Assembly: GCF_020271745.1 (NCBI RefSeq)
Contig: NZ_CP084296.1
Location: forward strand, 1,550,001-1,614,000
Reading direction: 5' to 3'
DNA: 64,000 nt
Source: Providencia alcalifaciens
GTDB taxonomy: Bacteria > Pseudomonadota > Gammaproteobacteria > Enterobacterales > Enterobacteriaceae
Part shown: piece by piece, positions 1-8,634 of the stretch
How the letters are laid out: every line of letters begins with the position of its first letter
How positions within the stretch are numbered: the first letter of the stretch is position 1
The notes under the pieces: generated by a model
What the model was told of the DNA's origin: nothing
Seen by the model: the letters and a program-made list of their open reading frames with translations, nothing else
Database searches by the model: none
Position numbers and translations under genes: made by a program

Positions 1-538
1 TAAACCCCAAAAACTAGCCGCTATGCGATCGTTGATTTCTCGCTTACACGGTCGCCCGAAGAATGAAATTCCGACGGATAAAGGAATTTGTATCCCTTAT
101 GGGTTTATTCGTGATGATGGAAAATCGCACCAAGAAGAAATTTCGATGGTTTTTGAAAACCCTCAATTCTATTGGGCTGTTGATATGGATAATACGATAG
201 AAAGTGAAAAAGAAAGTATGTTGGATAGGGCTGATGAAATTAAATCTGTTCTTTCTCAATATGGAGGTAAAACTTTACGAAAAGGAAACGTACAGTTTAA
301 TAACGTGGCAGGTGAAGAGTGGTTAACGTTGGGGCGAGATCCCCGCTATGACAATCAATCCGATAAATTTTATTATTTTCAATATTATGCGAATGAGAAA
401 AATATTGGTTATCTGCATCCATCCGTTAGTATATTGATGCATTCGACCAGTAAGGTTGTCCATTATACGGATGAGCAAATGGTTGAAATTTGGGATCGGG
501 TTTTACAGTCATTTAAACTGCGTCCTAACGCGTATTAA
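1..538 (+). CDS. Tli4-like T6SS immunity lipoprotein, copy 1 (5' end outside window)
   Basis: This is the C-terminal part of a lipoprotein gene. The reading frame is open through the left window edge: bases 2-22 encode KPQKLAA, as in copy 2, so the Met codon at 23 is internal and not a start. The visible 178 residues are almost identical to the C-terminal halves of the three following copies, including the stretch with PYGFI, DDGKS and EEISMVFENPQFYW, and the ending LRPNAY. The overall family looks like Tli4 (Tle cognate immunity protein 4), periplasmic lipoproteins that neutralise phospholipase effectors of type VI secretion. That assignment rests on pattern memory, not a search. No effector gene is visible; if one exists it should lie upstream, outside the window. 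Confidence 0.75.
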   Translation, partial: KPQKLAAMRSLISRLHGRPKNEIPTDKGICIPYGFIRDDGKSHQEEISMVFENPQFYWAVDMDNTIESEKESMLDRADEIKSVLSQYGGKTLRKGNVQFNNVAGEEWLTLGRDPRYDNQSDKFYYFQYYANEKNIGYLHPSVSILMHSTSKVVHYTDEQMVEIWDRVLQSFKLRPNAY

Positions 539-545
539 GGTTTAT

Positions 546-581
546 GGCGCAATAAATAGGACGTTATTGCGCCGATATATT
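546..581 (+). terminator. Intergenic hairpin with T-tract, copies 1/2
   Basis: GGCGCAATAA (546-555) pairs perfectly with TTATTGCGCC (564-573) across an 8-nt loop and is followed by a T-rich run. It looks like an intrinsic terminator or attenuator between tandem lipoprotein genes. The next start codon follows only 25 nt downstream. Confidence 0.65.
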
Positions 582-598
582 TTTTAAAGAGTGCTTTG

Positions 599-1681
599 AT
601 GTGTATGAAAAAACAGACAATCATTACCTCATTTGGAGCTTTGTTGCTTATAGTGCTGACGGCATGTTCAATACCCAACCGAACTTATTCTTATACACAG
701 AATAAGCAAGATTCTGCTGTGATTAATACCCTGTTTGATGATGCGCCGACCTACTGTTTAGGACGTTATACCTTTAATTACCCAAAAGCGTTAACACAAG
801 CGCTTTCATCGGTGATTAAAATTGATGATATGACGATTGAAAGTCAATTTATTTACCCCCCTTCGTTTAAACAACGTATTGAATTACGAGAGGAAGAATT
901 AAAAAAACAACGTGTGAGTGATGAATCAGATGGACCATTTTTGAAAGATATTGTGCGATTAGATAAAGGGGTTATTTTTGAGCGAAACGAAAGCTATGCT
1001 TACCCTGATTCAGCTAGAGAATTAGAGGCGCATGTGTATATTGATAATGTCGCTTTTATAATAAAAACTACATTCCATGATTTATCTGCGAATAAATATA
1101 TTAAAGATAGGTCATATTATTCTGCAGGTTATCCAATTACAGATAAACCCCAAAAGCTGGCTGCGATGCAATCCTTGATTTCTCGGTTACAGGGGCGTCC
1201 AAAGAATGAAATTCCGACGGATAAAGGGATCTGCATTCCTTATGGGTTTATTCGCGATGATGGAAAATCGTACCAAGAAGAAATTTCGATGGTTTTTGAA
1301 AACCCGCAATTCTATTGGGCGGTCGATATGGATAACACGATAGAAAGCGAAAAAGAAAGTATGTTGGATAGGGCTGATGAAATTAAATCTGTTCTTTCTC
1401 AATATGGGGGTAAAACGTTACGGAAAGGAAACGTTCAATTTAATAACGTGGCAGGTGAAGAGTGGTTAACGTTGGGGCGGGATCCCCGCTATGACAATCA
1501 ATCCGATAAATTTTATTATTTTCAATATTATGCGAATGAGAAAAATATCGGTTATCTGCATCCATCCGTTAGTATATTGATGCATTCGACCAGTAAGGTT
1601 GTCCATTATACGGATGAGCAAATGGTTGAAATTTGGGATCGGGTTTTACAGTCATTTAAACTGCGTCCGAACGCGTATTAA
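599..1681 (+). CDS. Tli4-like T6SS immunity lipoprotein, copy 2
   Basis: Predicted lipoprotein of 360 residues. The ATG at 599 has an AAAGAG ribosome site 8 nt upstream; a second in-frame ATG at 605 is possible. The N-terminus is a lipoprotein signal (MKKQTIITSFGALLLIVLTAC) with lipobox LTAC, so the mature protein starts at Cys and is probably held in the periplasm by a lipid anchor. Features are CLGRYTFNYPK near residue 55, a Y-P-P-S-F motif with a charged helix near residue 90, a central segment unlike the other copies (about residues 110-190), and a conserved C-terminal half. The best guess is the Tli4 family of T6SS phospholipase immunity proteins; an orphan immunity role against foreign effectors is inferred from the tandem copies. 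Confidence 0.75.
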   Translation: MCMKKQTIITSFGALLLIVLTACSIPNRTYSYTQNKQDSAVINTLFDDAPTYCLGRYTFNYPKALTQALSSVIKIDDMTIESQFIYPPSFKQRIELREEELKKQRVSDESDGPFLKDIVRLDKGVIFERNESYAYPDSARELEAHVYIDNVAFIIKTTFHDLSANKYIKDRSYYSAGYPITDKPQKLAAMQSLISRLQGRPKNEIPTDKGICIPYGFIRDDGKSYQEEISMVFENPQFYWAVDMDNTIESEKESMLDRADEIKSVLSQYGGKTLRKGNVQFNNVAGEEWLTLGRDPRYDNQSDKFYYFQYYANEKNIGYLHPSVSILMHSTSKVVHYTDEQMVEIWDRVLQSFKLRPNAY

Positions 1682-1688
1682 GGTTTAT

Positions 1689-1724
1689 GGCGTAATGAAT
1701 AGGATGTTATTGCGCCGATATATT
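1689..1724 (+). terminator. Intergenic hairpin with T-tract, copies 2/3
   Basis: GGCGTAATGA (1689-1698) faces TTATTGCGCC (1707-1716). Compared with the spacer after copy 1, two left-arm bases differ (C to T, A to G), and both changes keep pairing as G-U wobbles. A T-run follows. Confidence 0.6.
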
Positions 1725-1742
1725 TTTTTAAAGAGTGCTTTG

Positions 1743-2828
1743 ATGCGTATGAAAAAACAGACAATCATTACCTCATTTGGAGCTTTGTTGCTTATAGTGC
1801 TGACGGCATGTTCAATACCCAACCGAACTTATTCTTATACGCTGAATAAAAAAGATTCCACTGCAATTAATACTCTATTTGATGATGCACCCATCTATTG
1901 TTTGGGTCGCTACACTTTCAATTACCCTAAACCGTTAACACAAAATCTTTCTTCCATTATTAAAATTGATGATATGACGATTGAAAGTCAGTTTATTTAT
2001 CCCCCCTCGTTTAAACAACGCATTGAATTACGGGAAGAAAAATTAAAAAAACAACGTGTGAGCGATGAGTCAGATGGACCGTTTTTGAAAGAGATAATTA
2101 GAATAAATGATGGTGTTATCTTTGACAGAAATGAAAGCTATGCTTATCCAGATGCTGCTAGAGAATTAGAAGCGCATGTGTATATTGATAACGTGGCTTT
2201 TATCATCACTTCAAAATATAAAGATATTACTAACGATAAATATAAAAATAGGCAAGAAAGATACAAGAAAAATAATAGATTATTTACAGATAGATCACCG
2301 AAATTAGTAGCCATGCAATCCTTGATTTCTCGGTTACAGGGGCGTCCAAAGAATGAAATTCCGACGGATAAAGGGATCTGCATTCCTTATGGGTTTATTC
2401 GCGATGATGGAAAATCGCACCAAGAAGAAATTTCGATGGTTTTTGAAAACCCGCAATTCTATTGGGCGGTCGATATGGATAATACGATAGAAAGTGAAAA
2501 AGAAAGTATGTTGGATAGGGCTGATGAAATTAAATCTGTTCTTTCTCAATATGGAGGTAAAACTTTACGAAAAGGAAACGTACAGTTTAATAACGTGGCA
2601 GGTGAAGAGTGGTTAACGTTGGGGCGAGATCCCCGCTATGACAATCAATCCGATAAATTTTATTATTTTCAATATTATGCGAATGAGAAAAATATTGGTT
2701 ATCTGCATCCATCCGTTAGTATATTGATGCATTCGACCAGTAAGGTTGTCCATTATACGGATGAACAAATGGTTGAAATTTGGGATCGGGTTTTACAGTC
2801 ATTTAAACTGCGTCCTAACGCGTATTAA
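1743..2828 (+). CDS. Tli4-like T6SS immunity lipoprotein, copy 3
   Basis: Lipoprotein of 361 residues. The reading frame is open further upstream (from 1599, inside copy 2), but homology to the other copies, the AAAGAG site and the signal peptide place the start at ATG 1743 (MRMKKQTII). Lipobox LTAC is intact. The central cassette differs from copies 2 and 4, here with a basic stretch (KYKNRQERYKKNNRLF) before the shared C-terminal half. The C-terminal half matches copy 1 almost base for base, which suggests gene conversion. The assignment to Tli4-type immunity proteins is by resemblance. Confidence 0.75.
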   Translation: MRMKKQTIITSFGALLLIVLTACSIPNRTYSYTLNKKDSTAINTLFDDAPIYCLGRYTFNYPKPLTQNLSSIIKIDDMTIESQFIYPPSFKQRIELREEKLKKQRVSDESDGPFLKEIIRINDGVIFDRNESYAYPDAARELEAHVYIDNVAFIITSKYKDITNDKYKNRQERYKKNNRLFTDRSPKLVAMQSLISRLQGRPKNEIPTDKGICIPYGFIRDDGKSHQEEISMVFENPQFYWAVDMDNTIESEKESMLDRADEIKSVLSQYGGKTLRKGNVQFNNVAGEEWLTLGRDPRYDNQSDKFYYFQYYANEKNIGYLHPSVSILMHSTSKVVHYTDEQMVEIWDRVLQSFKLRPNAY

Positions 2829-2835
2829 GGTTTAT

Positions 2836-2871
2836 GGCGCAATAAATAGGACGTTATTGCGCCGATATATT
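2836..2871 (+). terminator. Intergenic hairpin with T-tract, copies 3/4
   Basis: Same hairpin as after copy 1: GGCGCAATAA (2836-2845) and TTATTGCGCC (2854-2863), then a T-rich run. The whole spacer is identical to that between copies 1 and 2. Confidence 0.65.
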
Positions 2872-2888
2872 TTTTAAAGAGTGCTTTG

Positions 2889-3974
2889 ATGTGTATGAAA
2901 AAACAGACAATCATTACCTCATTTGGAGCTTTGTTGCTTATAGTGCTGACGGCATGTTCAATACCCAACCGAACTTATTCTTATACACAGAATAAGCAAG
3001 ATTCTGCTGTGATTAATACTCTGTTTGATGATGCACCCACCTATTGTTTGGGTCGCTACACCTTCAATTATCCTAAATCTTTAACACAAAATCTTTCTTC
3101 CATTATTAAAATTGATGGTATGACGATTGAAAGTCAATTTATTTACCCCCCTTCGTTTAAGCAGCGCATTGACCTGCGTGAAGATGCGTTGAAAAATAAA
3201 AGAGTTATCGATTCATCTGATTCCCCTTTTTTGAAAGAAGTAATTAAGTTAGATAATGGAGTTATATTCGATAGTAACGAAAATGCTACAACACCAGATT
3301 TTGGTCGAGTTTTAGAAGGTCATGTTTATATTGATAATGTAGCTTTCATTATTAAAACTGAAATAAGGGATGTATCGAGTCCTAAATATAAAAATATGCA
3401 GGTAAGGGATCAGAAATATAATATACCTATTAGTGATAAACCTCAGAAACTAGCAGCAATGCAATCCCTGATTTCTCGGTTACAGGGGCGACCAAAGAAT
3501 GAAATTCCGACGGATAAAGGGGTCTGCATTCCTTATGGGTTTATTCACGATGATGGAAAATCGCACCAAGAAGAAATCTCGATGGTTTTTGAAAACCCTC
3601 AATTCTATTGGGCTGCCGATATGGATAATACGATAGAAAGTGAAAAAGAAAGTATGTTGGATAGGGCAGATGAAATTAAATCTGTTCTTTCTCAATATGG
3701 GGGTAAAACGTTACGAAAAGGAAACGTACAGTTTAATAATGTAGCAGGTGAAGAGTGGTTAACGTTGGGGCGAGACCCGCGTTATGACAATCAATCCGAT
3801 AAATTTTATTATTTTCAATATTATGCGAATGAGAAAAATATTGGTTATCTGCATCCATCCGTTAGCATATTGATGCATTCGACCAGTAAGGTTGTTCATT
3901 ATACGGATGAGCAAATGGTTGAAATTTGGGGCCGTGTATTGCAGTCATTTAAACTGCGTCCTAACGCGTATTAA
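2889..3974 (+). CDS. Tli4-like T6SS immunity lipoprotein, copy 4
   Basis: Last copy of the array, 361 residues, start at ATG 2889 with AAAGAG upstream. The signal peptide and lipobox (LTAC) match copy 2. The middle is the most divergent of the set (for example NENATTPDFGRVLEGHVYID where copy 2 has NESYAYPDSARELEAHVYID). The C-terminal half carries a few private changes (IHDDGKS, WAADMD, EIWGRV), so this copy has escaped homogenisation more than copies 1-3. The spacer after it lacks the long hairpin of the other copies. The next gene, phrB, is convergent and unrelated. Confidence 0.75.
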   Translation: MCMKKQTIITSFGALLLIVLTACSIPNRTYSYTQNKQDSAVINTLFDDAPTYCLGRYTFNYPKSLTQNLSSIIKIDGMTIESQFIYPPSFKQRIDLREDALKNKRVIDSSDSPFLKEVIKLDNGVIFDSNENATTPDFGRVLEGHVYIDNVAFIIKTEIRDVSSPKYKNMQVRDQKYNIPISDKPQKLAAMQSLISRLQGRPKNEIPTDKGVCIPYGFIHDDGKSHQEEISMVFENPQFYWAADMDNTIESEKESMLDRADEIKSVLSQYGGKTLRKGNVQFNNVAGEEWLTLGRDPRYDNQSDKFYYFQYYANEKNIGYLHPSVSILMHSTSKVVHYTDEQMVEIWGRVLQSFKLRPNAY

Positions 3975-4033
3975 GGTTTTTAATTAACCTCATTAAGATG
4001 TAGGAGTGAATGGCATTTTAGTAAATGATGAAC

Positions 4034-5467
4034 TCATTTCTTTATGCTCTTTCGCTTTCCTGCCTCAAACGCTTCCAACGTCATCAGCCGTGCCTGCTTA
4101 TGGTCAACAATCGGGGTTGGGTAGCTCAGAGAGACTTGGTGAGATTCAGCCCATGTGTGGGGTTCGTGAATAAATTTCTCGGGAACATCGCGAAGTTCGG
4201 GAAGCCACTCGCGGATAAACGTGCCCTGTGGGTCGAATTTTTTCCCCTGAGTGGTTGGGTTAAAAATACGGAACCAAGGCGAGGCATCAACCCCCGTTGA
4301 CGCTGACCACTGCCAGCCGCCATTATTTGCCGCCAAAGTGCCATCGATTAGCTGGCTCATAAAGTAGTGCTCCCCTTTACGCCAATCGACCAGCAAATCT
4401 TTGACTAAAAAACTTGCCACAATCATCCGTAGCCGGTTATGCATCCAGCCTGTTTGGTTGAGCTGGCGCATGGCGGCATCTACTATCGGGTAGCCTGTTT
4501 GCCCGTTTTTCCATGCCGAAAATACAGCATCATCAGGGTTCCATTGAATATGCTGCGTCCATTCAATAAACGGTTGGTGACGACAAAGGCGCGGAAAAGC
4601 GACCAATAGATGACTATAAAATTCTCGCCAAATTAATTCATTTAGCCAGCTAAAACCGCCACTTTCTTGGGAGTCAAAAACCTGCGGGTTCTCCGCCAAT
4701 AAGCGATTCACACATTGGCGAGGCGAAAGCACCCCAAGGGCTAAATAGGGGGATAATTGGCTAGTACCATCAATGGCGGGAATATCTCGGTCGCGTTGGT
4801 AATCTTGTACGCGCTCGCTGCAAAACTGCCGTAACTTCGCTAATGCAGCTTGTTCTCCGGCAATAAATTGCGGTGAAATTTCAACGAATTGGTGAGCAAA
4901 AAGTGGAGGTGTATTTTCAATGGCTAATACGGCTCCCCGTGGTTTGGGGGCGGGAAACGAGCGAAAATCACTCATCAACAATTGGCTCAAAAAGGCGCGG
5001 CGAAACGGGGTATAGACTTGGTACATATCCCCTTTTTGCGTCGTCACTGAACCCGGCGGAAGTAATAGTGCATCATCATAGGTGAAAACATTCAGATGTT
5101 GCGCCTGCTGGCGTAACTGTTCATCCCGCAAGCGCTCATTTAACTCGTACTGGTGATTGAAATATAACCCTGTGGCATTTTGCTGCTGGGCAAAATCTAG
5201 CAACCATTTAACGGAATCCGCAAAGGTCGCTGTGGTATGGCAAATCAGGGGAATACCTCGTTTCGCTAAAGCGTGTTGTAGCTCCACCAGGTTTTGATGT
5301 AAGAAGGCAATTTGCCTTGGTGATACATGGTGAGCTGCCCACTGTTCTGGCGTCGCAATATAGACGCCAATCACAGTGGCAGTAGGATCCTCACAAGCAA
5401 AGGTAAGCGCTTTATTATCGGTGACTCGTAGATCGTTGCGAAACCAAACTAAGTGACAAGCCGACAT
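4034..5467 (-). CDS. phrB: Deoxyribodipyrimidine photolyase
   Basis: CPD photolyase of 477 residues that splits cyclobutane pyrimidine dimers in DNA using blue light. The N-terminal antenna-binding Rossmann domain starts with LVWFRNDLRVTDN. The C-terminal FAD domain has the family signature GGWQWSASTGVDASPWFRIF with FNPTTQGKKFDP and the W-R-x-G-x-x-Y-F motif (DWRKGEHYF). Length matches E. coli PhrB (about 472). The start at 5467 has a GAGGAAA ribosome site 5 nt upstream. The gene lies 26 nt after proP on the same strand and may share its transcript; there is no functional link between the two. Confidence 0.95.
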   Translation of the reverse strand: MSACHLVWFRNDLRVTDNKALTFACEDPTATVIGVYIATPEQWAAHHVSPRQIAFLHQNLVELQHALAKRGIPLICHTTATFADSVKWLLDFAQQQNATGLYFNHQYELNERLRDEQLRQQAQHLNVFTYDDALLLPPGSVTTQKGDMYQVYTPFRRAFLSQLLMSDFRSFPAPKPRGAVLAIENTPPLFAHQFVEISPQFIAGEQAALAKLRQFCSERVQDYQRDRDIPAIDGTSQLSPYLALGVLSPRQCVNRLLAENPQVFDSQESGGFSWLNELIWREFYSHLLVAFPRLCRHQPFIEWTQHIQWNPDDAVFSAWKNGQTGYPIVDAAMRQLNQTGWMHNRLRMIVASFLVKDLLVDWRKGEHYFMSQLIDGTLAANNGGWQWSASTGVDASPWFRIFNPTTQGKKFDPQGTFIREWLPELRDVPEKFIHEPHTWAESHQVSLSYPTPIVDHKQARLMTLEAFEAGKRKSIKK

Positions 5468-5493
5468 CGCTTTCCTCGCTGTTTTTTTAAGGG

Positions 5494-6996
5494 TTAATCT
5501 AATTTTGGGTGCTGGTTGATTAGCGATTGACGCTGTTTTTCCAGCTCGGCAATTTGTTGCTCGATATCTTCAACTTTTTGTTCGATATTGTCAAAATGCT
5601 CGGTCAAAATTTCTTTTGCTTCTGCTTTATCTGAGGCCGCCGGTGTTGCACCACGTAGTGGTTTATTGGCCGTTTCTGGCATTCTAATACCGGTATACAG
5701 ACCAATTAATGCAATGACTATCAGATAATATGCAGGCATATACAAGTCATTAGTGGCTTCAACTAACCATGCCGCCGCCGTTGGTGTTGCACCCGCAATT
5801 AATACCGAAATATTAAAGGCGATGGCTAATGCACTATAACGAATATGGGTAGGGAAAATAGCCGGTAAAATCGATGCCATCACCCCTGTAAAGCAGTTGA
5901 GCAATACCGCAAGAATCAACAATCCGACAAAAATTAAGCCAACAGAGCCGCTATTAATCATCATAAATGCGGGGTAAGCCAACACAATTAACCCCACGCT
6001 GCCCATGATCACAAAAGGTCGGCGACCAATTTTGTCACTGGTTAAACCAATGATTGGCTGAACAAACAGCATACCAATCATAATGGCGATAATAATCAAC
6101 ACACCGTGGTCGGTCGAGTAGTTCAAATTATGGGACAAATAGCTCGGCATATAGGTCAGCAGCATATAGTACGTCACGTTAGTGGCGATAACTAAGCCGA
6201 CACAAATCATCAAGCTTTTCCAATACTTAGATGCAACTTCACGGAAAGAGACTTTCGGTGGATTCTGGATATTGGCTTTTTCTTGCTGCTCTAAGCTTTC
6301 AATATGTTGCTGGAATGCGGGGGTTTCTTCCAATGAATGACGTAAATAGAGACCGATAATACCTAGCGGTAAGGCTAAGAAGAACGGAATTCTCCATCCC
6401 CAATCGTGGAAGTTAGCTTCACCGACAAGGCTTGAAATTAGCACAACGACACCCGCACCCATCACAAAACCTGCGATAGAACCGAAGTCTAACCAGCTAC
6501 CCATAAAGCCCCGCTTACGGTCAGGGGAATATTCAGCAACAAAGATAGCTGCACCAGAATATTCACCACCCACGGAGAAACCTTGAGCCAGTTTAGCGAG
6601 CAGTAATAAGATAGGCGCCCAAATACCAATTCTCTCGTATGATGGGATCAGACCGATACAGAAGGTACTGATTGCCATAATAATAATGGTCATGGACAAC
6701 ACTTTTTGTCGGCCGTATTTATCCCCGAGAATACCGAAGACAACGCCACCAAGGGGTCTAACCAAGAAAGGCACGGAGAAGGTGGCTAACGCCGCAATCA
6801 TCTGAACGCTCGGTGATGCGCCCGGAAAGAAGACCTGACCCAGTACATAGGCTAAGAAGCCGTAAACACCGAAGTCGAACCATTCCATCGCATTACCCAG
6901 CGAAGCCGCGGTGATTGCTTTTTTCAATTTTCCATCATCAATAATTGTAATATCGTTGATATTTAATGGTTTTTCTTTTTTCTTTCTGATCTTCAT
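5494..6996 (-). CDS. proP: Osmosensing proline/glycine betaine:H+ symporter ProP
   Basis: MFS transporter of 500 residues, the same length as E. coli ProP. It imports proline, glycine betaine and related osmoprotectants with protons at high osmolality. The N-terminal cytoplasmic part leads into GNAMEWFDFGVYGFLAYV and the MFS loop 2-3 motif GDKYGRQKVL, with about 12 membrane segments. The C-terminal tail (about residues 465-497) is a heptad-rich segment (DNIEQKVEDIEQQIAELEKQ) typical of the ProP antiparallel coiled coil that sets the osmotic activation point. Ribosome site AGAGGATGG precedes the ATG. A 369-bp region separates it from a divergent gene. Confidence 0.93.
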   Translation of the reverse strand: MKIRKKKEKPLNINDITIIDDGKLKKAITAASLGNAMEWFDFGVYGFLAYVLGQVFFPGASPSVQMIAALATFSVPFLVRPLGGVVFGILGDKYGRQKVLSMTIIIMAISTFCIGLIPSYERIGIWAPILLLLAKLAQGFSVGGEYSGAAIFVAEYSPDRKRGFMGSWLDFGSIAGFVMGAGVVVLISSLVGEANFHDWGWRIPFFLALPLGIIGLYLRHSLEETPAFQQHIESLEQQEKANIQNPPKVSFREVASKYWKSLMICVGLVIATNVTYYMLLTYMPSYLSHNLNYSTDHGVLIIIAIMIGMLFVQPIIGLTSDKIGRRPFVIMGSVGLIVLAYPAFMMINSGSVGLIFVGLLILAVLLNCFTGVMASILPAIFPTHIRYSALAIAFNISVLIAGATPTAAAWLVEATNDLYMPAYYLIVIALIGLYTGIRMPETANKPLRGATPAASDKAEAKEILTEHFDNIEQKVEDIEQQIAELEKQRQSLINQHPKLD

Positions 6997-7365
6997 GGAA
7001 CCATCCTCTTATTTGAATTTTAAGATGTGGGTTTCCCGATCCGATTTGCTCGGACAATCTGCAAATAATGAAAATTAGTATGGATAATTAAATGCAGTAT
7101 CTAAACTAATTGAATGGAAATTTATTGATTAATAAGCTTGTTGAATAAGCTATATCAAGTTTTTATAACGAAGTGTATTGATAGGGAAATACTGATTTAT
7201 TGTGTTTTTAAAATAAAGCAAAAATATCACCTTTAGATAGTCAAATATGATTCAATAATACAATAATATCGACAAAATGTAAAATGTGGTGGTTTGTGTT
7301 GATTGTTTTTTATTAATTGGTGGGTTATACCATGGGGGTAAACTAATACAGATAAGGGAAATGCA
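6997..7365. other. Divergent intergenic region, proP / KAS III-like gene
   Basis: AT-rich 369-bp spacer that must hold promoters for both divergent genes. A small hairpin, TCCGA-TTTGC-TCGGA, lies at 7041-7055. I saw no convincing operator or RNA gene. Confidence 0.4.
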
Positions 7366-8334
7366 ATGAATGAGGCAATAAAAATTTCATCTATTCATAT
7401 CTACCATCCTGAAAATATTAGGAATAACCAATATTATTTTGATAAGTATCCAAATCTCAAAAATTTACCGGAATTATTGAATAATTTTGGGCAGAGGCAG
7501 CGATATATCACGAGCCAGCCTGATGAAAATGCGTTGACGATGTCGATTAATGCATTAGCTCCAATGAGTGATAAGGATATCGATGTTTTGATATTTGCCT
7601 CAACGACGATGGAATATTTGTCACCACTTAATGCCCTATATTTACATCATCATTTAGCCTTAAAAAATGAGTGTGTATGTATTGATATTAACGGTAATTG
7701 CCTCGGCATGTTAATGGCGTTAGAGCAGGCTGCAATCATACTAAAGATGAAAAAAACAGCTAAAAAAGCCCTTGTTGTTGCCTCGGACCATCTTTCAAAT
7801 CTATGTAATCAAAATGAGCTATTCCCATCGGTTCTCTTTGGGGATGCAGCAGTTGCTATGACATTAGAAAAAGTACAAAACGGCACAAGCTCTGGTTTGA
7901 TGGATAGCTTTTATTATACGGATTCGAATTTTTGCCGGGAGACCCGTTTTCCTAAGCATGGTTTTTCACAGAGCCAAAATATGCAAGATGAGAAAATTTA
8001 CTGGGGTAAATTTACAACAAAAGAGTGTTTGCCTCATGCTATTTATCACATTGACAAATTATTAAAAAATAATGGGTTAACTATTGATGATATAAGTTGT
8101 TTTTTCTTTTCTCAGGTAGTGAAAAGCAATATTTCAGAATTGGCAGAAGCATTAAATATTCCTAATAAAAAAATAGAATATATTGCGGATGAATATGGTT
8201 ATACAGGGGCAACCAGCCCATTTATTGCTTATTATTGCCGCCAGAAAAAGAATTTACTCCGTGATGACGATATTGTCTTATTTTGGACGTTAGGTGCAGG
8301 TTATCAATTCGGAATCGTTCTTTGGAAAATATAA
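7366..8334 (+). CDS. Solitary 3-oxoacyl-ACP synthase III (KAS III)-like protein
   Basis: Thiolase-fold protein of 322 residues resembling FabH/KAS III. The nucleophilic Cys is kept in DINGNCLGM at residue 112, the same number as in E. coli FabH. The other two triad positions are changed: the FabH PHQAN histidine corresponds to Ser249 (FFFSQVVKSN) and the NTSAAS asparagine to Tyr279 (YGYTGATS). True decarboxylating condensation is therefore unlikely; acyl transfer or a non-decarboxylating reaction is possible, as in divergent KAS III-like enzymes of secondary metabolism. No ACP or other fatty-acid gene is nearby. Ribosome site AAGGGA lies 6 nt before the ATG. The gene is AT-rich compared with its neighbours, which suggests acquisition. 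Substrate unknown. Confidence 0.75.
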   Translation: MNEAIKISSIHIYHPENIRNNQYYFDKYPNLKNLPELLNNFGQRQRYITSQPDENALTMSINALAPMSDKDIDVLIFASTTMEYLSPLNALYLHHHLALKNECVCIDINGNCLGMLMALEQAAIILKMKKTAKKALVVASDHLSNLCNQNELFPSVLFGDAAVAMTLEKVQNGTSSGLMDSFYYTDSNFCRETRFPKHGFSQSQNMQDEKIYWGKFTTKECLPHAIYHIDKLLKNNGLTIDDISCFFFSQVVKSNISELAEALNIPNKKIEYIADEYGYTGATSPFIAYYCRQKKNLLRDDDIVLFWTLGAGYQFGIVLWKI

Positions 8335-8634
8335 AGAGATTTATGATTTTCGATGCGCGCAAAATAAACGGGATTTTGCAGGGTTGTTCATAACTGAAAC
8401 TAACCATCTTTTTACGACCTTAAATTTGTCCTGTTATCTCATTCTTCTTTCGATATTCGCGGAGGAATATCTTGTTCTGTTTTTGAATGCATCGCATCGG
8501 TAGGAATGGTGAATTGATTTAGTTAGAATCGAATAGATATTATTAAGTGTATTTGAAAATCAGCACCGCCTGTTAAATATGTCATTGTTAACAAAAATAC
8601 ATTGAATTTAATCCGACTTAAAAAGAGTGCCATT
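8335..8634. other. Intergenic region before poxB
   Basis: About 300 bp. A small frame of 69 codons overlaps the end of the preceding gene, but it has no ribosome site and no recognisable product. The region probably holds the poxB promoter; no clear -35/-10 pair could be chosen by eye. Confidence 0.35.

Larger units (their letters stand above)
1..3974 (+). repeat. Tandem array of four paralogous lipoprotein genes
   Basis: Four direct repeats with a unit of about 1145 bp each carry one lipoprotein gene plus its spacer. The C-terminal coding parts (about 510 bp), the spacers and the first 300 or so bp of each gene are nearly identical at the DNA level, even at third codon positions. The central 250-300 bp differ strongly between copies. 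This pattern points to recent duplication plus gene conversion around a variable cassette. Confidence 0.9.

Noticed and set aside
1599-1742. Longer N-terminus for lipoprotein copy 3
   Set aside because: The extension lies inside the end of copy 2 and would put the lipoprotein signal 48 residues into the protein; the AAAGAG site and homology favour 1743.
44-3695. Recurrent 71-codon frames on the minus strand inside each lipoprotein copy
   Set aside because: They recur only because the sense genes are repeated, and they have no ribosome sites. They are shadows of the conserved C-terminal coding region.
8294-8503. 69-codon frame after the KAS III-like gene
   Set aside because: It overlaps that gene's end, has no ribosome site and no recognisable motif.
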